A stretch of DNA of 10,127 nucleotides, taken from contig CALCHR010000173.1 in NCBI GenBank assembly GCA_937901185.1, positions 1-10,127 on the forward strand. The letters are read 5' to 3'. A model generated the notes under the pieces. The model was given only the letters and a program-made list of their open reading frames with translations. It was not told the origin of the DNA and did not search any database. The DNA comes from an uncultured Bacteroidales bacterium (GTDB taxonomy: Bacteria > Bacteroidota > Bacteroidia > Bacteroidales > Bacteroidaceae). A program made the translations under genes and the position numbers. This document shows, in pieces, positions 1 through 7,500 of the stretch; within the stretch, counting starts at the first letter, position 1, and each line of letters begins with the position of its first letter.

Positions 1-1159
1 GTAATTGCAATACGTTGCGGTTACCACCCGAGAAGAGCATTTCTTGCTTCTTTTGGTATTCGTTTTGTACGGCGTAGTCACTCTGACCACCTTCTGTTGA
101 AGATACATAGAGTTGTGAACGGTCGTGTGCACCCCATACTACTACTGATATAGGATATTTCATCAAAGAAGACCAGCCGGCATTACCATTCTTACCGTAA
201 CCACGACCTTGCATATCGAAGCCTGCGTATACGTCGAATGTGTTACGACCTAACTGCTTCGCTGCATTGACAGACTGTTGCAAACCAGCATCACTCCAGT
301 TGTAGTTGAGGAAGAAGACGTCGGTCACAGGTTGATTGATATTTTGGTCGTGGAACCACTGGTCGTTGGCACCAACAGTCAGTTTACAACCATTATCACT
401 CAATTGTCCTGTATTGCTAACAAATGCGTACCAATCTACGTGAAATGGCCAATTCAATTCCTTAGCCACGCGGTGACATTCAGCAAGGAAACCTTTCACA
501 GCATTATTCACATTTGGTGCCCAGTTACCTTCTGGATTAAATGTCAAACCTGTGATACCATAATAGCGCATGAACTTGATCAGTTTCTCTGCGTAAAGGT
601 AATTGCCGTCCCAGTCTGTTTCTGCCAATTCATACAAAGTCTTACCTGGGTCATTCATCGAGTTGACAGGAGTAGCCCAGTCGATGAAATAAGTACATCC
701 AGTGCGTACACCATTACGGTGAGCCACGTCATTGAAAGCACCTGGCACACGCCACCAACCGTTTGACCAGTTAGAGTGTGTATTAACGTATTGCCACATG
801 TTGAAGTTGTCGCCGTCGAAGTTGTAACGAGGCAGAGGACCCCACTTCTTGGTCATTTCACCAGTAGGCGCACACCAACAGAAGTACTTGTCGTTGCTGT
901 CGTTCAAATCATCGTTTGCCCAATCTCCGGGAACGAATCTTTCCTTCAAGGGAACGCGAGAAATAAAGAAGTTCTCGTCCTTGTAGTCCTTACCTTCACC
1001 AAAGTTTTTGCCAGGCTCCCAATTCTTTAGAGCTTCAACCAAGCTACTTGGAGTAGCATACTGCACATACATTTCATGTGTAGGTACGCTTTGTGCCATG
1101 CCTGCTGTTGAAGAAGCAGCCAACAACACAGCCGAGAGTAATACATGTTTTGTTTTCAT
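1..1159 (-). CDS. Secreted endo-beta-N-acetylglucosaminidase, GH85 family (3' end beyond window)
   Basis: GH85 enzymes cut the chitobiose (GlcNAc-beta-1,4-GlcNAc) core of N-linked glycans, releasing the glycan and leaving one GlcNAc on the protein. I translated this gene by hand from an ATG at 1159-1157; 386 codons are open to the left edge. Residues 1-22 form a signal peptide (MKTKHVLLSA start, cleavage probably after GMA), with no lipobox cysteine. The GH85 barrel follows: WQY near 122-124, a HRNGV stretch at 147-151, then GLTFNPEG around 204-211. Its Asn208-x-Glu210 matches the family's catalytic Asn-x-Glu pair (substrate-assisted mechanism). Downstream come DWYAFVSNTGQ (242 on), a FFLNYNW segment and VYAGFDMQGRG, all typical of the family. 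Family members usually continue with beta-sandwich domains, which would lie outside the window. Glycine codons are strongly biased to GGT (25 of 34), unlike the neighbouring genes, suggesting high expression. It is divergent from pyrB and has its own promoter. Family assignment is by motif recognition only. Confidence 0.85.
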   Translation of the reverse strand, partial: MKTKHVLLSAVLLAASSTAGMAQSVPTHEMYVQYATPSSLVEALKNWEPGKNFGEGKDYKDENFFISRVPLKERFVPGDWANDDLNDSNDKYFCWCAPTGEMTKKWGPLPRYNFDGDNFNMWQYVNTHSNWSNGWWRVPGAFNDVAHRNGVRTGCTYFIDWATPVNSMNDPGKTLYELAETDWDGNYLYAEKLIKFMRYYGITGLTFNPEGNWAPNVNNAVKGFLAECHRVAKELNWPFHVDWYAFVSNTGQLSDNGCKLTVGANDQWFHDQNINQPVTDVFFLNYNWSDAGLQQSVNAAKQLGRNTFDVYAGFDMQGRGYGKNGNAGWSSLMKYPISVVVWGAHDRSQLYVSSTEGGQSDYAVQNEYQKKQEMLFSGGNRNVLQL

Positions 1160-1392
1160 AGAGAAATTTTAGGAATGTAAAAATATATTCTCGGCGAAGA
1201 TATGCATATATTTTCTTTTAGTCAACCTTATTTTAGAAAAATCTTTTTACAATAATAATTTTAACAGAAAAGAACCAGCATGCCAGATAATTTTATAATT
1301 TTACACCCGAAATACCTACTGACACCCCCAAGCATAAAAAATAATGGGTTCTGTATATTTCACATTCTGGAAACGATTCAAAAACTACAACC
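1160..1392. other. Divergent intergenic region between GH85 gene and pyrB
   Basis: This AT-rich stretch holds the GH85 promoter in its left part. For pyrB I see only a weak candidate -7 box, TATATTTC at 1354-1361 (seven of eight bases of TAnnTTTG), without a convincing -33 element at the proper distance. I see no hairpin resembling a pyrimidine attenuator before pyrB and no small gene. The 30 bases before the pyrB ATG are A-rich with no Shine-Dalgarno sequence. Confidence 0.5.
1195..1225 (-). promoter_or_regulatory. Bacteroidetes-type promoter for the GH85 gene
   Basis: Read on the minus strand, a TTG (1225-1223) is followed after 20 bases by TATCTTCG (1202-1195). This matches the Bacteroidetes housekeeping consensus (TTTG, 19-21 bases, TAnnTTTG) with one mismatch in the -7 box. 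Transcription would start near 1188, giving a leader of about 30 bases that is A/T-rich and has no Shine-Dalgarno sequence, as is normal for the phylum. The start site is inferred. Confidence 0.65.
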
Positions 1393-2343
1393 ATGAGTCA
1401 GAAAAAAAGCCTTGTTACCATCGCCAATCTATCTAAAGAAAAAATTATGTATCTTTTGGAGATGGCTAGCGAATTTGAGAAACATCCTAACCGAAAAATT
1501 TTAGATGGTAAGATTGTTGCCACTTTGTTTTTTGAGCCATCTACCCGCACACGTTTATCTTTTGAAACTGCCGCCAATCGTCTCGGAGCAAAAGTTATTG
1601 GTTTTACAGACCCCAAGGTAACTAGCTCTACTAAAGGCGAGACACTAAAAGATACCATTATGATGGTCGGTAACTATGCAGACGTAATTGTGATGCGCCA
1701 TTTTCTTGAAGGAGCAGCACGTTATGCTGCAGAAGTTTCACCGGTACCTGTAATCAATGCAGGCGATGGAGCCAACCAACACCCCACCCAAACCATGCTT
1801 GACTTATATTCCATATATAAGACACAAGGTACACTAGAGAATCTAGACATCTGTCTTGTGGGTGATCTCAAATATGGGCGTACTGTTCACTCTCTATTGA
1901 TGGCCATGCGTCATTTCAACCCAACATTCCATTTTATTGCCCCTCAAGAATTAGCGATGCCCGAAGAATACAAGGCCTACTGTCGGGAATACAACATACG
2001 CTATGAAGAGCATGAGGATTTCAGCGAAACGACTATTGCCCAAGCTGATATCCTTTATATGACGCGCGTACAGAGAGAACGCTTTACCGATTTAATGGAA
2101 TATGAGCGTGTAAAAGATGTATACATTCTCAAAGCCTCCATGCTAAAAAACGCAAAAGAAAATCTCCGTATTCTGCACCCTCTACCACGCGTCAACGAGA
2201 TTGCGTACGATGTTGACAACGAGCCTTATGCTTATTACTTTAAGCAAGCTCACAATGGTCTATTTGCTCGTGAAGCCATCATCTGCGATGTACTTGGCAT
2301 CACACTTGAAGATGTAAAAGCTGACACCACCATTATAGATTAA
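1393..2343 (+). CDS. pyrB: Aspartate carbamoyltransferase catalytic subunit
   Basis: PyrB condenses carbamoyl phosphate with L-aspartate to N-carbamoyl-aspartate, the committed step of de novo pyrimidine synthesis in the cytoplasm. The 316-residue product has the usual family length. The carbamoyl-phosphate loop FFEPSTRTR is at 46-54; SSTKGE (78-83) supplies the lysine that reaches in from the neighbouring subunit; MRH (101-103) and GDGANQHPTQT (124-134) complete the first domain. The aspartate-binding half shows VGDLKYGRTVHS (156-167), MTRVQRER (223-230) and HPLPR (262-266). All expected catalytic and substrate residues appear intact, and the sequence follows the E. coli-type chain closely. 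It is the first gene of an operon: pyrI begins 21 bases after its stop, which fits assembly into a dodecameric, allosterically controlled enzyme. The ATG at 1393 is chosen because the translated start has the normal family N-terminus. Confidence 0.97.
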   Translation: MSQKKSLVTIANLSKEKIMYLLEMASEFEKHPNRKILDGKIVATLFFEPSTRTRLSFETAANRLGAKVIGFTDPKVTSSTKGETLKDTIMMVGNYADVIVMRHFLEGAARYAAEVSPVPVINAGDGANQHPTQTMLDLYSIYKTQGTLENLDICLVGDLKYGRTVHSLLMAMRHFNPTFHFIAPQELAMPEEYKAYCREYNIRYEEHEDFSETTIAQADILYMTRVQRERFTDLMEYERVKDVYILKASMLKNAKENLRILHPLPRVNEIAYDVDNEPYAYYFKQAHNGLFAREAIICDVLGITLEDVKADTTIID

Positions 2344-2364
2344 CCACCCCCAAAACACTTTACT

Positions 2365-2835
2365 ATGAAAAGAGAAGAACTTATGGTGGCCGCCATACAA
2401 AACGGAACCGTTATAGACCATATTCCCAACAATCGCCTATTTGAGATAGTACGCCTTCTGCGTCTTGAAGAGCTACACTCCTCACAATTTATGATAGGCT
2501 GCAACCTCAAGAGCAAGAAAATGGGGAATAAGAGTATCATCAAAGTCTCTGAAAAGTTTTTTACAGATACTGAACTCAATCAACTCGCACTCGTGGCCCC
2601 AAATGTATCATTATGTATTATCAAGGACTATGAAGTGGTAGAAAAGCGCGAAGTGACTCTCCCCCCCCATATCCACGGAATAGCCAAATGCGCTAACCCT
2701 AAATGCATTACCAACGCAGAACCAATGCCTACCCTTTTCCATCTTAGCGACAAAGAAGCCGGTCTGCTACAATGTCATTACTGCGAAAAGAAACAAAGCA
2801 TAGAAAATATCAAACTAATTGCCAGAGAAGGCTAA
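2365..2835 (+). CDS. pyrI: Aspartate carbamoyltransferase regulatory subunit
   Basis: PyrI binds nucleotide effectors (CTP/UTP inhibit and ATP activates in the E. coli enzyme) and holds PyrB trimers together. The 156-residue chain has the standard length. NGTVIDHIP (13-21) and the lysines at 60 and 94 match nucleotide-binding positions of the E. coli protein. The C-terminal zinc domain has its four cysteines, Cys109, Cys114, Cys137 and Cys140, in the pattern C-x4-C-x22-C-x2-C, so contact with PyrB should be intact. It lies 21 bases after pyrB and 19 bases before the preferred glyA start, so the three genes are almost certainly co-transcribed. An uninterrupted run of eight C bases at 2661-2668 (codons for Leu99 to His102) precedes the zinc domain; a one-base slip there would remove all four cysteines. 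Confidence 0.96.
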   Translation: MKREELMVAAIQNGTVIDHIPNNRLFEIVRLLRLEELHSSQFMIGCNLKSKKMGNKSIIKVSEKFFTDTELNQLALVAPNVSLCIIKDYEVVEKREVTLPPHIHGIAKCANPKCITNAEPMPTLFHLSDKEAGLLQCHYCEKKQSIENIKLIAREG

Positions 2836-2854
2836 CCCTAAACCATATACAGCC

Positions 2855-4135
2855 ATGTTTCAAGACACCGAAATTTTCCGCCTCATTGAAGCAGAGAAAC
2901 AGCGACAACTGAGTGGTATCGAGCTCATCGCTTCAGAAAACTTTGTTAGTCCCCAGGTAATGCAAGCCATGGGCTCTTGTCTAACCAATAAATATGCAGA
3001 AGGCTATCCCGGTCATCGTTATTATGGAGGTTGCCAAATTGTAGACCAAACTGAAACCCTCGCCATTGAGCGCATCAAGAAGCTATTCAATGCTGAATAT
3101 GCAAACGTACAGCCCCACTCCGGAGCACAAGCGAATGCCGCAGTCTTCCTGGCCGTTCTCAAACCCGGTGATACGTTTATGGGGCTCAACCTCGACCATG
3201 GAGGACACCTCTCACATGGTTCACGCGTCAACACATCCGGCATTCTATACAACCCTATCGGCTATAACCTCAACCGCGAAACCGGTCTAGTAGATTACGA
3301 CGAGATGGAACGCCTCGCTCATGAGCATCGCCCCAAGCTCATCATCGGTGGAGGATCGGCCTATAGTCGTGAATGGGACTATGCTCGTATGCGCCAAATA
3401 GCCGACAGTGTAGGAGCTCTTCTGATGGTTGACATGGCTCACCCTGCCGGACTTATTGCTGCTGGTTTACTTGACAATCCCGTAGCTCATGCTCATATTG
3501 TAACATCCACCACCCACAAAACTCTTCGCGGTCCTCGCGGCGGAATCATTCTCCTTGGACGCAACTTTGAAAATCCTTGGGGAATCACAACCCCTAAAGG
3601 AGTTGTCAAGACCATGGGGCAACTCATAGATAGTGCCGTATTCCCCGGAACGCAAGGTGGACCACTCGAGCATGTTATTGCGGCCAAAGCTGTTGCTTTC
3701 GGCGAGGCGCTGTCACCAGCATTCAAAGTCTATGCACAGCAAGTGAAGAAAAATGCTGCAGTTCTGGCTGATGCACTCACTCAGCGTGGTTTCACCATCG
3801 TAAGTGGAGGTACAGACAACCATAGTATGCTCGTAGATCTTCGCAGCAAATACCCCGACCTCACAGGTAAGGTAGCTGAAAATGCTCTTGTTGCAGCAGA
3901 CATCACAGTCAACAAGAACATGGTTCCATTCGATAGTCGAAGTGCATTCCAGACCTCCGGTATCCGTCTTGGCACTCCTGCTATTACAACACGTGGGGCA
4001 AAAGAAGACCTCATGCTTGAAATCGCCGAACTGATTGAAACCGTACTCAACAATCCTACGGATGAAAAGACTATCGCCACAGTCAAAGCTAAAGTAAATA
4101 GTACGATGCAAGCCTATCCGCTATTTGCCGAATAG
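2855..4135 (+). CDS. glyA: Serine hydroxymethyltransferase
   Basis: GlyA is the PLP enzyme that interconverts serine plus tetrahydrofolate with glycine plus 5,10-methylene-tetrahydrofolate, the main source of one-carbon units for thymidylate, purines and methionine. From the ATG at 2855 the product is 426 residues. It shows LIASENFVS near the N-terminus, YPGHRYYGG (51-59), the cofactor-contacting VDMAHPAG (Asp193, His196) and the Schiff-base lysine in STTHKTLRGPRGG (Lys222). The C-terminal domain has TSGIRLGTPAITTRG. The open frame extends upstream to a TTG at 2819, overlapping pyrI by 17 bases, but those 12 extra residues are not part of the family N-terminus, so 2855 is preferred. It is the last gene of the pyrB-pyrI-glyA operon and is followed by an intrinsic terminator. 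Co-transcription links pyrimidine synthesis with the folate one-carbon supply. Confidence 0.96.
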   Translation: MFQDTEIFRLIEAEKQRQLSGIELIASENFVSPQVMQAMGSCLTNKYAEGYPGHRYYGGCQIVDQTETLAIERIKKLFNAEYANVQPHSGAQANAAVFLAVLKPGDTFMGLNLDHGGHLSHGSRVNTSGILYNPIGYNLNRETGLVDYDEMERLAHEHRPKLIIGGGSAYSREWDYARMRQIADSVGALLMVDMAHPAGLIAAGLLDNPVAHAHIVTSTTHKTLRGPRGGIILLGRNFENPWGITTPKGVVKTMGQLIDSAVFPGTQGGPLEHVIAAKAVAFGEALSPAFKVYAQQVKKNAAVLADALTQRGFTIVSGGTDNHSMLVDLRSKYPDLTGKVAENALVAADITVNKNMVPFDSRSAFQTSGIRLGTPAITTRGAKEDLMLEIAELIETVLNNPTDEKTIATVKAKVNSTMQAYPLFAE

Positions 4136-4160
4136 ACACATATATATTATATATAAGATA

Positions 4161-4201
4161 AGAAGAAAGAGTTGCACATCTGTGTGTAGCTCTTTCTTTT
4201 A
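4161..4201 (+). terminator. Intrinsic terminator of the pyrB-pyrI-glyA operon
   Basis: AAGAAAGAG (4163-4171) plus TTGCACA (4172-4178) pairs with TGTGTAG (4183-4189) plus CTCTTTCTT (4190-4198) around a TCTG loop. This gives a 16-bp stem with two wobble pairs near its middle. A short T run follows (4197-4200). It starts 25 bases after the glyA stop. A 15-base AT palindrome (4141-4155) lies between the stop codon and the stem. The A-rich left arm could also give some termination of minus-strand transcripts. Confidence 0.85.
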
Positions 4202-4365
4202 TGTCTTAAGCCTACTAGTATTTAGCTTCACTTTAAAACGATGGTAAAATCTGAAGAACAGAATAGCCAAACCAACAGATTAAGCTATGGGCTTGTCTGC
4301 TGAATTATCTCACTTTGGGATTGTAGTTTTAAGCAATATAAACTCACCTTAAGCAATTAGAAAGT
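4202..4365. other. Intergenic stretch without a gene, between the operon terminator and the 22-bp repeat array
   Basis: No plausible coding region is seen on either strand. The only structures are a TACTAGTA palindrome near 4213-4220 and two copies of TTAAGCAAT (4329-4337 and 4349-4357) spaced 20 bases apart just before the repeat array. Both are short enough to be chance. Confidence 0.5.
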
Positions 4366-4453
4366 TTGGTTACATGGCTTGTAACTCTTGGTTACACGAC
4401 AAGTAACTATTGGTTACATCACTTGTAACCCTTGGTTACACGGCTTGTAACTT
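4366..4453. repeat. Four tandem 22-bp palindromic repeats
   Basis: Four head-to-tail 22-base units start at 4366, 4388, 4410 and 4432. Each begins TTGGTTACA and ends with (T/A)GTAAC plus two bases. Inside each unit GTTAC and GTAAC form an inverted repeat (GTTACA-N5-TGTAAC in units 1, 3 and 4; GTTAC-N7-GTAAC in unit 2). A fifth, decayed unit may follow at 4454-4475. Differences are concentrated in the centre and the last two bases, while the palindromic arms are kept. The array lies between two convergent genes and encodes no protein. It could be a DNA-binding array, a set of RNA hairpins, or a dispersed intergenic repeat; the sequence does not decide. Confidence 0.85.
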
Positions 4454-4499
4454 TTCGCAACTAATAAGTACTACTTCTTAAACTGGGAGTAAATAAAAC

Positions 4500-4553
4500 T
4501 CGGAGGCTAGCAGTTTTACCTGGAGTTACCCGGTTTTTCCTACTAGCCTCCGA
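4500..4553 (-). terminator. Long-looped hairpin, probable terminator of the GH89 gene
   Basis: TCGGAGGCTAG (4500-4510) and CTAGCCTCCGA (4543-4553) are perfect 11-base inverted repeats enclosing 32 bases. On the minus strand the hairpin begins 29 bases after the GH89 stop codon, and its 3' arm is followed by GTTTTATTT, so it can act as an intrinsic terminator. The long loop is unusual; part of it (ACCTGG / CCCGGT around AGTTA) could form a small inner hairpin with one mismatch. The loop also holds one copy of the repeat found at the right edge of the window. Confidence 0.65.
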
Positions 4554-4582
4554 AGATATTGGCAGTATATTCTGTACCTATT

Positions 4583-7500
4583 TTAGGGGTTCAAGTGTTT
4601 GCGGCCATCAGCGTCAATGTGCACCCCCTTTCCATGAGGCACACAACGGCGCCCTTGAAGGTCATAGCTATGGGAAGGCTTGTTTTCTAATATTGGGATT
4701 GTTTCTATGGCACTTGCATTGTCCGGACCTGCTATTGTTTTAGGATAACCGGCCAAGGGATAGATAGCGGATTCAAAAGGCCAAAGAGAATAGTCTGTAT
4801 CTTCCTCCATGCGCCATTCGTTGGTCATAACATCATAATAATACGGACGCGCCGAACCATTGGCCACTTGGGCTGTACCATTACCATTAAACCCTGTAAA
4901 ATAGGCTGCCCCTAATCCAAAGAAGCTAAAGGTTACAGCTCTACCTGCTATTGAGGCCGGAACAGCCAACATATAAGGACCTCCAGTGGGAACAGTTTGT
5001 AAAAACTCTCTGTGCTCTTCATCGAAGCGATAGAAATAGAAATCCTTCAGAGTAACTTCGCCTTGAGGAATACCTTCTACACAAACGGAATTTACCGGAG
5101 TGGGAAAATAAACTGGATAATAACGGCCGGCCTCATAGGTGCGAGTATAACAAACAGGGTTGCTATAACCTTCCACTAAAGCTGTTGCAGTGCTTTCATC
5201 TGTAGCACAAAATTCTATTTTGTCCTTTTTACCAATGCTACGCAGATTGATATTTTTGGCTGTGGCAGGAAGGCTCCAAAAAAGCGGCAATCCCCAAGAT
5301 GAACTATAGCTGTTCTCACTACCCTTAGGAACTTGTACATAAAGTTGGCATTTGCCGAATGCACCATTATTGCAAACGGCTGGCGTGCTACTCTCCGGCT
5401 TTAGTAAATGTAGAAATGAAGAGACCGTAAATGCTTGACTTGCTATATAGGTTATATGTTTTGGCAATGTATAAACATGGGCAGTAAGCCCTTCGGGATA
5501 AGCCAAAAGTTTACTGCCATCGGCCGAAAAAAGTATATTCTCAGAGGCGCTATAAGTGGTATTACCATCAGGGAAACTAAGTTGGCTCAGCACTGAACAC
5601 CCCAGAAAAGGAGCGATGGGGGCTGATGCTGAAGCCACACTAACTGCAATATCAATACCCTCAGGAATAGCTGTACACAAAGAATTTACTGCAGAAAGAG
5701 ACACACCTCTATATTCCTTCTGCTCTTTCGGAGCATTTTCAGGATATAGAGTAAGAAGAAGTTTCTTCAACTCAACATTGTAGTCAACAACCACCTGAAA
5801 TTGACTACCCATCTCTGCTTGCGACTCAAACTTACCTTCTTCTCCACAGTTCACTTTGGCTACAATTTTTCCTGCCTTGGTCAGATAAAATTGGAAGCCT
5901 CCGGCATAGCGTTCAGCTAAAGCCTCTGCGCCGGTAGCTAATAATGAAGAGCCCCATTGATTAAAACTACCACCATTGCTCTTGGCTTGAAGCGTTAGCG
6001 TCCAATCTTCATTAGAATCAAGAGGAACTGAAAGGGGAATCTGGGCGTTGAGAGTTCCGCTACCTTTAAGAGAAGCCTCGTTAAGAAGGGGTTCAAAATC
6101 TTGTAGGGTTGAAGGCAACTGTATACTTTCAAGGTGGCTGAGATTGTGAAGTGCCCCATACTTTATCTTCTCCAAAGGAAGATTCAAATTGTTAGCAAGA
6201 TTCAGTTGCATCAAGGAGCTTCCTTCTTTTTTAACATCGGTGATGCGCAAACCTCCGGTGGGAGTTTTTTCATAGAAAAATTCCCAATCTCCATATACCA
6301 GCGCTGAAGTTGGTTCAAAATGGGCTGTAATGATAGTATTATCAAAAGGCTTGAAACGTACTACGTTCTCCTCCATCCACTCTTTAGGCAATAATCGGCC
6401 ATGGTTATCTTTCCAGCACAAAAGGCGTTGGCCTTCAGAAGGAGTTGCTCGCAACACCACTTCATCCGTCTTTGTATAGACATGAGTTGCAGGCTGTCCG
6501 TTAGCATCTACCGTTCCTAAAAGTTCATCTACTGATTTCACTGTAACCGTAGTGGCATAAGGAGCAACAGCAACAACATTCACCGGAATATCATAGACCA
6601 TTCTGTTAGCTGTCATCTTGGCAGGAAAAGCTTTTCCTTTTTCTGTAGTCTTATATCCACTCTTCCAGGCTCCATCAAAACGCAAGCGAATATGGGTAAG
6701 GCCTAAAGGCATATCATAGGGCAACAGAATAGTAAAGGTACCATTCTTTACTGCCGTATTTTGGGCCGAGAGTGTACCTTTTACTCCCAATAGTTCATCG
6801 TCCATATTAAATTCTCCATCTGCATTCAAATCAAGATAAGCAGAGAGGTATGTATATTGCAAACCTCCGGCATCACTCCAACTTATAGAGAACTCAGCTC
6901 CGGGAGCTACTTCGATTTGCTTAGGCACTAAGTTAAACAACTGGTCCGGGCAAGCTGTAGTTTCATATAAATTTGTAGTTTGACCATTTTGCTTAAGAGA
7001 AATAGTACTTACATACTGTTTATAGGAAGTAATGTCAGCCCAGTCTGCTTTATCTTCATCCAGAGCCCCCCATTTATTAGGTACAAAGTGGGCCACTAAG
7101 TCAATAGCAGCCTTTCCACAATAGGTATACGGATTGTCTGAGCTGACAACATTGCCCTCAGCATCTGTCCAATTAAAGAAATTGAAGCCATCAGCAGGAG
7201 TAGCTTTCACCGTAACAAAATCTCGGTTTGTCACAGAAGTTTCCTTAGAGCCTACAATCTCCACACAGCCTTCCGCTTCATTAGCGGTCTGCACTGTTAC
7301 AGTTCTTGGCTTGTCTATATTGTCCTGCAACATCAACATATATAGGAAGTTGGTACCATCAGGAAGCATAATGCAAGCTTTTACCTTACCGGCAACCGCT
7401 GTTTCTGGAATATCAATACTAAGTAGACCAGTCTGAGATTGTAGTTGAGTTTTCTCACTTGTCTCAAATATACCATCATTATTAAAATCAATGGCAAGAA

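Noticed and set aside
278..766. Open frame of 162 codons on the plus strand
   Set aside because: It lies wholly opposite the GH85 gene, has a composition unlike a real protein (rich in Val, Ile, Thr, Cys from antisense codons), and the minus-strand reading gives clear family motifs.
776..1030. Open frame of 84 codons on the plus strand
   Set aside because: Antisense shadow of the GH85 gene with no recognisable features.
1354..1361. Promoter of the pyr operon (TATATTTC)
   Set aside because: No -33 element at the proper distance, so it is only mentioned in the intergenic entry and not called as a promoter.
2819..2854. Longer glyA with a TTG start overlapping pyrI
   Set aside because: The extra 12 residues do not belong to the family N-terminus, and the ATG at 2855 gives the expected MFQDTEIF start with normal operon spacing.
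3713..4111. Open frame of 132 codons on the minus strand
   Set aside because: Antisense to the well-conserved glyA coding sequence; no promoter or family resemblance.
4329..4357. Two TTAAGCAAT copies as part of the tandem array
   Set aside because: Different sequence and a 20-base period; two nine-base copies in AT-rich DNA may be chance.
4366..4453. CRISPR array
   Set aside because: Units are directly adjacent at 22 bases with no spacers, each unit is itself palindromic, and no cas gene is present.
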